From positions 22,385,318 through 22,449,317 of the forward strand of contig CM065379.1 in the NCBI GenBank assembly GCA_033060915.1: 64,000 bases of DNA, in the 5' to 3' direction. The position numbers and the translations under genes were made by a program. Numbering within the stretch: position 1 is the stretch's first letter; every line of letters begins with the position of its first letter. The stretch comes from Euryodendron excelsum. Taxonomy: Eukaryota; Streptophyta; Magnoliopsida; Ericales; Pentaphylacaceae. Under the pieces are notes generated by a model that saw only the letters and a list, made by a program, of their open reading frames with translations, did no database searches and was not told where the DNA came from. This document shows, in pieces, positions 57,601 through 64,000 of the stretch.

Positions 57601-58720
57601 GAAAATGGAATTGGACTAAAACTTTTGAATGAAAAGTTTAGAAATCCTGTGAAATAGATTGAAACTTTTGAAGGAAAAGTTTGAAAAACTTGAAACTCAA
57701 TTTTGAATAAAATCTCATAAGGACAAAGTCTAGGGAACTTTGGACATCAAAATAAAACCTTTTGAAGGAAAAAGCTTAGAGAACCTTGAAATTTGATTTT
57801 GAGTAAGACTTTTTGAAGGAAAAACTTTAGAAAACCTTGAGAATCGATTTTGAGTGAAACTTTAAAAAAAAGTTTAGAAAACCTTGAGAATCGATTTTGA
57901 ATGAAACGTTATGAAGGAAAAAGTTTAGAAAACCTTGAGAATTAGTTTTGAGTGAAAATTTTTGAAGGAAAAAAAGTTTTGAAAACCTTGACAATCAATT
58001 TTGAGTGAAACTTTTTGAAGAAAAAAAAAGTTTAGAAAATCTTGAGAATCAATTTTGAATGAACTTTTGTAGAAAAAAGTTTAGAAAACCTTAAAAATTG
58101 ATTTTGAGCAAGACTTTTTGAAGGAAAAAGTTTAGAAAACCTTAAGAATTGATTTTGAGTGAAACTTTTTGAAGGGCAAAAAGTTTAGAAAATGTTGGGA
58201 ATCAATTTTGAATGAAACGTTTTGAAGGAAAAAGTTTAGAAAACCTTGAAAATTGGTTTTGAGTAAAAATTTTTGAAGGAAAAAGTTTAAAAAATCTTGA
58301 GAATTGGTTTTGAGTGAAAATTTTTGAAGGAAAAAAAGTTTTGAAAACCTTGAGAATCAATTTTGAGTGAAACTTTTTGAAGGAAAAAAAAAAGTTTAGA
58401 AAGCCTTGAGAATTGATTTTGAATGAAACTTTTTGAAGGAAAAAGTTTAGAAAACCTTGAAAATTGATTTTGGGTAAGACTTTTTGAAGGAAAAAGTTTA
58501 GAAAACCTTGAAAATTGATTTTGGGTAAGACGTTTTGAAGGAAAAAGTTTAGAAAACCTTAAGAGTTGATTTTGAGAGAAACTTTTTGAAGGAAAAAAAA
58601 GTTTAGAAAACCTTGAGAATCAATTTTGAGTGAAACTTTTTAAAGGAAAAAGTTTAGAAAACATTGAGAATTTGAATGAGACTTTTGGAAGGAATGCTCA
58701 AAAAACCTTGAAACTTGTTT
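57600..58720. repeat. Tandem array of ~51-bp units, about 20 copies
   Basis: Units approximating GAAACTTTTTGAAGGAAAAAG followed by TTTAGAAAACCTTGAGAATTGATTTTGAGT recur with successive anchors near 57764, 57815, 57867, 57912 and 57964 and onward to about 58650. Length varies by a few bases through A-run changes. The plus strand is almost all purine plus T. Tandem arrays between pol and the 3' LTR are a known trait of Tat/Ogre elements. Confidence 0.85.
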
Positions 58721-59051
58721 GGGATAGAAAGCCTAGAAAAGTTTTGAAATAGACTTTGAATAGAATTTTTGAGATTTGATTTTGAGAATGACTTTGGATC
58801 TTGATAATTTTTGGAGGGAAATGTTAAGGAAATTTGAAAATTTGATTTTGAAAATGAACTTTTGGCGGGAGAAGTTTAAGAAACCTTGAAAACCTTGACA
58901 ATCAAGGGATATGGCAAAATAGATTTTGCTGGGGGTGTGGGAATATGATTTGTGTCATTCTTTTTTCTTTGTTTTCTTTTTTTTGTTCCTTTTTTCTTTT
59001 GAACTACATATACTGTATATTGATGTCTTTTACCTTGATTTGCTTTTCAAG

Positions 59052-60410
59052 ATGGCCAATACTGGTGATGACGGTTCTGAGTGGATACGCTGGTCCGAAA
59101 AAGAGGCTTGCACAGATTCAATTGGCAGTTCTAGCTATTCTAGGGGCAGCCGCCGGTCGAGTAACAAGGCTTCTTCTAGCCGGAGTGGGAGTGGAAGTAC
59201 GCCTCTGATTGATCCTTTTCCCCCCAGTTGAGCCTAGTTTCGAGAGAGAGATGGATGCTAACGATGAGGCACTTGGCCTGGGATATCCTGCTATTGGTTA
59301 TGGGAGGGCCTCTACCAGGCGGAGGCAGACAAATGCAGATTTAGGAGATTTAGAGGTGTTAGACATTCCTCCGTTGGGGGAGGTAACTCATCATCCCAGT
59401 GTATATTCTCGGCAGCCCCCTCCCCGAGTGTATACATCATTTAGGGGGGCCGTTCACCAGGTTTTTAGTACTATGCATTGGGCCGCTCCATCCTACCGTG
59501 CCTTTCTTGTTGAGATTGGGTTTTGGCTTTCATGAGATTGCAGGCAAACCACCTGAATTGCCAATTAGTGTTGGCATTGATTGAGAGATGGTTTGGAGAG
59601 ACAGGGATCTTTCATTTTATGGGCTTTGAGCTGGATCCAACTCCATCAGATTGGGCAATTATTATGGGGCTTTCTTTTGTTGGTCATCAGATTACCTTGT
59701 AGCCGGTTGGTAGGGCCTAGGCTTGTGCTCCATTGGACTTGTCACCCCCTGACCACTCTATTTTTCCTATGTCTTGGGTTAGTTGGGGTGATGGTACCTT
59801 CTCTATTGAGCCACCCTCTGAGTGACGAGACATTATGAGGTGATGACTGGTATTGTGTATTGTTTTCAGCTGTTTTTGTAATAACAAAAAGTCAATTGTC
59901 CCTTTTAAATTAGTGAGTATGGTAGCCAATTTGGGAGCCTTGTTAGAGCTGGATTGGGGGTCTTTCACTTTCATTTGTTTCCTTAGATCCATGCGAGTTT
60001 GAACTTCTTCTTGCTGGGCCAGTGTGACTGATCTTTGGAGGCTATGCTATGGGCTAGGAGGTAGTGAACTTATGGCATTAGGCTAAAGGATTTGTGCCTC
60101 AAACAGTGTTTGCTACCATGAGGAATCAGAGAGACTGGTACCAGACCGAAAGAGATCAATTCCAGATGGAGAAGGGCCAGTACCAAGCTGAAGTAGCTAC
60201 TCTGACTACACAGTTGGCTTAAATGGGAGGCTGCGAGGTGTACTCTCTTCTTCTTTCTAATTCTTACTTTGTTTAGTTGTCTATCTGCTTTGCTAATTTG
60301 AGTTCTACTTCTTTGTAGGATATCGGTGCTCTAGTAGTCAACCGCCTCCTCCTGAGCCAGGTTGTGGAGATTTTTTACCCGAACCTTGATTTTGACCTTG
60401 ACGAGTGTCC
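59052..60410 (+). pseudogene. Antisense plant mobile domain (PMD) ORF in the Tat-like element
   Basis: Plus strand, opposite to the retroelement. It begins MANTGDDGSEWIRW with a Ser/Arg-rich stretch (59052-59226). A frameshift at a C6 run (59219-59224) leads into an acidic linker, then the PMD: HQVFSTMHWAAPSYRAFLVE (59455-59514), another frameshift near 59525, then LIERWFGETGIFHFMGFEL (about 59575-59631) and DWAIIMGLSFVGHQ (about 59650). Stops at about 59700 and 59713 follow. A coiled-coil segment (RNQRDWYQTERDQFQMEKGQ, about 60121-60180) and splice-like signals (GAG/GTGTAC near 60237, TTGTAG/GATATC near 60319) suggest an intron-containing ancestor. The PMD function is not firmly known; host PMD proteins affect silencing. 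Confidence 0.65.
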
Positions 60411-62200
60411 CTTGTTGTAGGCCCAACTTCTCTTTTGCACCATGTCCTGGATATGTATCAGAGTTTAGTTTTCTGTCAGTCCATTTTATTTGTAATCTTT
60501 AAACAGGATGGATGTTTATGATTTAGGTAGCCAGATATATTGGATAGATTCATGAACATGGGTGATGTTAATAATGTATGTTTATTACATGTTTTAGATA
60601 TGATATTGAATTGCATTGGTGACTTCTGTTTTTATAGAGAGCTAGGTCCTATGTACGCGAAGCTCATGCCAAAATTTTTAAAAAAAATGTATGCACATGT
60701 GAGGGATACAACAACTAACAGAATAGATAGGGTGTTGTCAAGCCTTGCATCCTCAAAATGGCAACTCCTTCTTGTTAAAAGGTTTGGCCTCTCTTTTGGT
60801 TCAACCTTACCTTGATAGGATGATAGCACTTGCTACCTTTCTCATCCTTCTGATCAATTCGGGCTTTTTACTTGGGTTAATATCTAAGATCATTTGGCTT
60901 GAACTCTTAACCCTCGGGGGCTTAGGCAATGACTTGCACGAACTTTGGCAGAGCGATAAGTAGCCAATCTTTCAATTTGAGGAGGCTTTGTTTTGCAACC
61001 GTGATGTAGGCTGAGTTGTGAGGTTTTGAGAATCAAAGGGATATGCATGCTTAAATTAAATGTTGCTTTTAGTCGGGTTTAGATCCACACCATCCTTAGT
61101 TAGTTTTCTAGTTGGAGTTCGTCCCCTAGTATCCTTCCTTTGCCTTGGCATTTTGTTTGACTCATTTAGATCAAGCAATCATTTTTTAATCAGATAGGAC
61201 ATTAATAGGGTTGTAATGTGGGCCATGGTTTCAGACTTTGTGCAAGAAAGGGTAAAGGCTCAAAACTATTACTTCTAGTGGATTTTTTTATCGGCGAGGA
61301 TCACCTTTAGATTTTCTTTTTTGCCTTTTGAACATTGCATGCCCTTCAAGCTAGCATGAAGTGAGCCGTCCTTTCTTGTGGCTTTTTTTAAAGCTCCTTC
61401 CTTCACTTTTGCCTACTCTATGATGATTCTCCTCCTTTCTCCTCTTCTTTCCTTTTGTGAGACGGATATTTCTACAATTCCTCTCTTTGAGATATATTTT
61501 CTCCTATCATGGGCGGTGATCGCTAGGCTGGGGTTTTCTTAGAAAGAGACATAACTGGCCCAACAAGTTTGACAATGGTTGCTTTTAACCGTATGAGAAA
61601 TAGAATGAGGCGTTCTCCTCCTTTTGAAAAGAATTACTTGATCCATAGAGCCTTCACATTGCTTCATCTTGATGGAAGATAAGTGACATTTTTTTGCTAA
61701 GTCCTCAATTATTTGTTTGCCTTAGTGTGAAGGAATGGTTTTGGATCGGGGTTGTCAAGAAATATTTTACTTTTTGCATAGCATTAAGGGGTTGAGCAAA
61801 GGGAATACACATCTTTTTGTATTTTCTTTTTTTGGAAATTAAAAGATGGCTCCAGTTTCTTTTGATAGTCTGGCTACTCCTCGCTTAGCCTCGGTGTCTT
61901 GTAAGTGCTGTTATTGGGTGGTTTTCTTACTTACTCTCCTTTTCCCTCTTTTCGACAAGTTGATCATACAGTGAGTGGTTGACTCATGCTATCACACCCT
62001 TCAAGTTGAGTCTTCTACGAGATAGAATGCACCCCCAGTTTGAAAGCATTCACCATTCATAAGAATATGAGATAACAACATTTGAATGAAGACTATCTTT
62101 TTGTTATTTTAAGAAAAATAGAAGGTCTTTATGAAAATGCAGACATAAATTTAAAGACAGATATTAAAAAGGATAGAAAGAAAGAGGGTGAGAACACCCC
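60411..62200. other. Non-coding region between antisense ORF and gag
   Basis: No protease, reverse transcriptase, RNase H or integrase motif was found on the minus strand here, although pol would be expected between gag and the antisense ORF. Open frames at 60540-60963 on the plus strand have no recognised domain. Confidence 0.55.
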
Positions 62201-64000
62201 TCTCTTGTATGCTTTTTAGGGGAGCCCTTCTAGTAAGGTTTTCGGAATGATGGCCACATCCTCGACTCTCTATTCATCATTATAATCCCCGGACCAAGCA
62301 AGGTGGGCAGGTGCTTCGTTTAGGGCTTTAGGTGAGTTGATGGTGATGGTGCAATTATTAGCCTCATTGACTCTTTTGTTGTCCTCCATTGTCCCTAAGT
62401 TTCTTTGATAAACAGGTTGGCTAGCTCACCTCCTTCTAGCTTGAATGGTTCCATCGAAACTTTTAGCTCTTCAGGTCCCAGCCCATGTCTTTATAGTCGA
62501 ATTCAATCATGGGCTAATGGTTCTCTAATAGGTGGCGCTCAGCCGTAGCATACTTAGGGTACAAGAACTCATCACCCAAACCATTAACAGTCATGTCGCT
62601 AGTAGGGATCTCCTCTATGGGTATGGACTCTTCAAATGGCCAATTAGTGGGATCATATACTTCATTTGGATTGTAGAGGTAGATTGGACATGCTGGGAAT
62701 TCCTCCTCCTAGTCGCTTTCTTCATCAGTGTCCCAATCTCCATCATAATAATCTTCAACCATGATCTCATCTAATTTATCATGTTCTTCTATTTCCTTTA
62801 ATATCAAGTTGATAGTGTGGTTTGATAGAGGGTTTGTGGTTATATTGGGAGCAGGAGTGGGGTTTATAGGTTGTATGTCAATGGTCTTGTTGTCTATCAG
62901 GTCTTGAATTTTATGCTGGAGGGAGAAACAGCTTTCCGTGTTATGCCCTTGTCTTCTCGAATGGTACTCATGAATGAGGGCAGTATTGAAGGTTGGAGGT
63001 AGAGGGCTTAGTAGTGGACGGGCCGGTACAGGCTTTAGTGTATTGTTCTTTAAAAGGTTATGGTAGGCTTCTGTCTCGGTGCAAGCTAGAGTATCAAAGT
63101 TGCGGATGCGTCGGGCTAGCCTATTAGGGTTGAAATTGGGTCGTGCCCCAGCAGGAACAAAGTTAGGTGCATGTACAATAGGGTTAATAGGTATAGTTAA
63201 GGTGGGTATAGGTAATATAGGATGTGACTGGGATGGTGGGCGGTATTACAGTGGTTGCGCAGGCAAGATGGCCGACATTTCTCCTTCCTTCTTGATCATT
63301 CCCCTTGTAGTGGTTATTTTTCTGGCTGTGTTGGCAGAACTTTCTCTAGTCTTTGCATAGGGGTCTATAATTCTCCTCGTTTTAAGGCTATTTTCTATCA
63401 TTTCCCCTTGCATGATGATCTTGAAAAAGTTTTTCCCAATACTTGTGTAGAGCTTTTTGTAGTATATGCCTGAGAAGGTATGTATGAAAAGTTGAACATA
63501 CTCTTTCTTTTCTAAAGAGGGATTGACTTGTGCTATTGCTTCTCTCCATCGAAGAGCATAGCTTTTGAAACTTTCTTTCTCTCCCTTGCTTATTGTCATC
63601 AAGGACCAATTGTTAGAAGTAAGATCTATGTTATGACGATATTGGGCCTTGAATGCATTAGCTAGCTCAATCCACGTCGTGATCTTCCTTAAATCGAGTC
63701 GAGCAAACCATTGCAAAGCGGACCCCGTGTGGCTATGTTGGAAGAGTTGCATGAGAAGTTTTGGGTCATTCCCATGACCACTTAACGCCCTAGTGTACAA
63801 GCAAAGGTGGGCTATAGGATTGTCAGTACCATTGTACTTTTGAAAGTCAGGAATTTTGAACTTATTTGAAAGTCAGGAATTTTGAACTTAGCCAGTCTTG
63901 GGTGGTCCGGGAAGAAGCACAGCTCGTCATAAGAGGTAACCTCGAAAGCGTCATAGCCATAGAGGCTTCGTAATGAGTCTTCCAACCCTTAGATTTTCAA
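62200..64000 (-). pseudogene. Tat-like Ty3/gypsy gag (5' part outside the window)
   Basis: Minus strand. The best block is 63246-63800: DPKLLMQLFQHSHTGSALQW, then TTWIELANAFKAQYRHNIDL and SLMTISKGEKESFKSYALRW, the Retrotrans_gag pattern of Tat-type elements. Upstream, 63890-63990 reads SYDELCFFPDHPRLAKFKIPDF, after which a 26-bp tandem duplication (63839-63890) shifts the frame. Downstream, 62800-62960 resembles the zinc-knuckle/linker region (GHNTES...LQHKIQDLIDNK) and an acidic linker follows to about 62250. Pol should come next but is not found. Confidence 0.8.
63839..63890. repeat. Perfect 26-bp tandem duplication in gag
   Basis: TTTGAAAGTCAGGAATTTTG plus ACTTA-type end occurs twice in direct succession (63839-63864 and 63865-63890). 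Twenty-six is not a multiple of three, so it shifts the gag frame. Confidence 0.9.

Noticed and set aside
1..64000. tRNA or rRNA genes
   Set aside because: No sequence with full cloverleaf landmarks or rRNA core motifs was recognised; the TGGTATCAGAGC sites are retrotransposon primer sites.

Overview
The window looks like nuclear DNA of a flowering plant, most likely a eudicot. It is AT-rich and made almost entirely of nested, decayed LTR retrotransposons (Ty3/gypsy lineages Reina-like, Tekay/Del-like and Tat-like; Ty1/copia Sirevirus), hAT-type DNA transposon remnants and small inverted-repeat elements. There is one clearly intact host gene, a 653-residue ZRF1/zuotin-type J-domain protein on the minus strand (34696-36657). 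I could not name the species. All lineage assignments come from reading motifs by eye.

Layout. 1-1797: 3' end of a Reina-like chromovirus with a 387-bp LTR. 2777-7339: 4.56-kb solo LTR of a Tat-like family with a perfect 5-bp target duplication, inserted beside a minus-strand gypsy gag-protease fragment (7345-9820) that is itself split by a hAT-like insertion (7808-9187). About 9815-11105: a Sirevirus-type LTR on the minus strand. 11811-14514: decayed plant mobile domain (PMD) reading frame on the plus strand, facing minus-strand gypsy integrase fragments (14915-15857); this is the 'antisense extra ORF' layout of Tat elements. 16986-28645: a non-autonomous hAT element containing a complete 10.8-kb Sirevirus (17629-28457, TSD CCTAC). 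28990-31323: hAT transposase pseudogene. 31429-31947 and 38562-38833: small inverted-repeat elements.

34160-38145 is the host-gene island: 3' flank, intronless CDS, a likely 5'-UTR intron, a TATA box, a telo-box, a (CT)n leader and a 107-bp tandem duplication just upstream.

39480-64000 is a second nest. It holds a Tekay-type LTR remnant, a Tat-like 3' end (LTR, polypurine tract and antisense ORF, 40536-43930), and a Tekay/Del chromovirus on the minus strand (44358-51949). The upstream LTR of that chromovirus is interrupted by a second copy of the 4.4-kb Tat-family LTR (51950-56347). Internal to that LTR come its polypurine tract, a ~51-bp tandem array, an antisense PMD ORF (59052-60410) and gag (62200-64000). 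I see no protease, reverse transcriptase, RNase H or integrase between gag and the 3' LTR.

Most interesting points: (1) the gag-only Tat-like element with an antisense PMD gene; (2) clustered GTCGAC-centred palindromes in the LTRs of at least two, possibly three, element families; (3) the Sirevirus with an extra ORF and repeated polypurine tracts.
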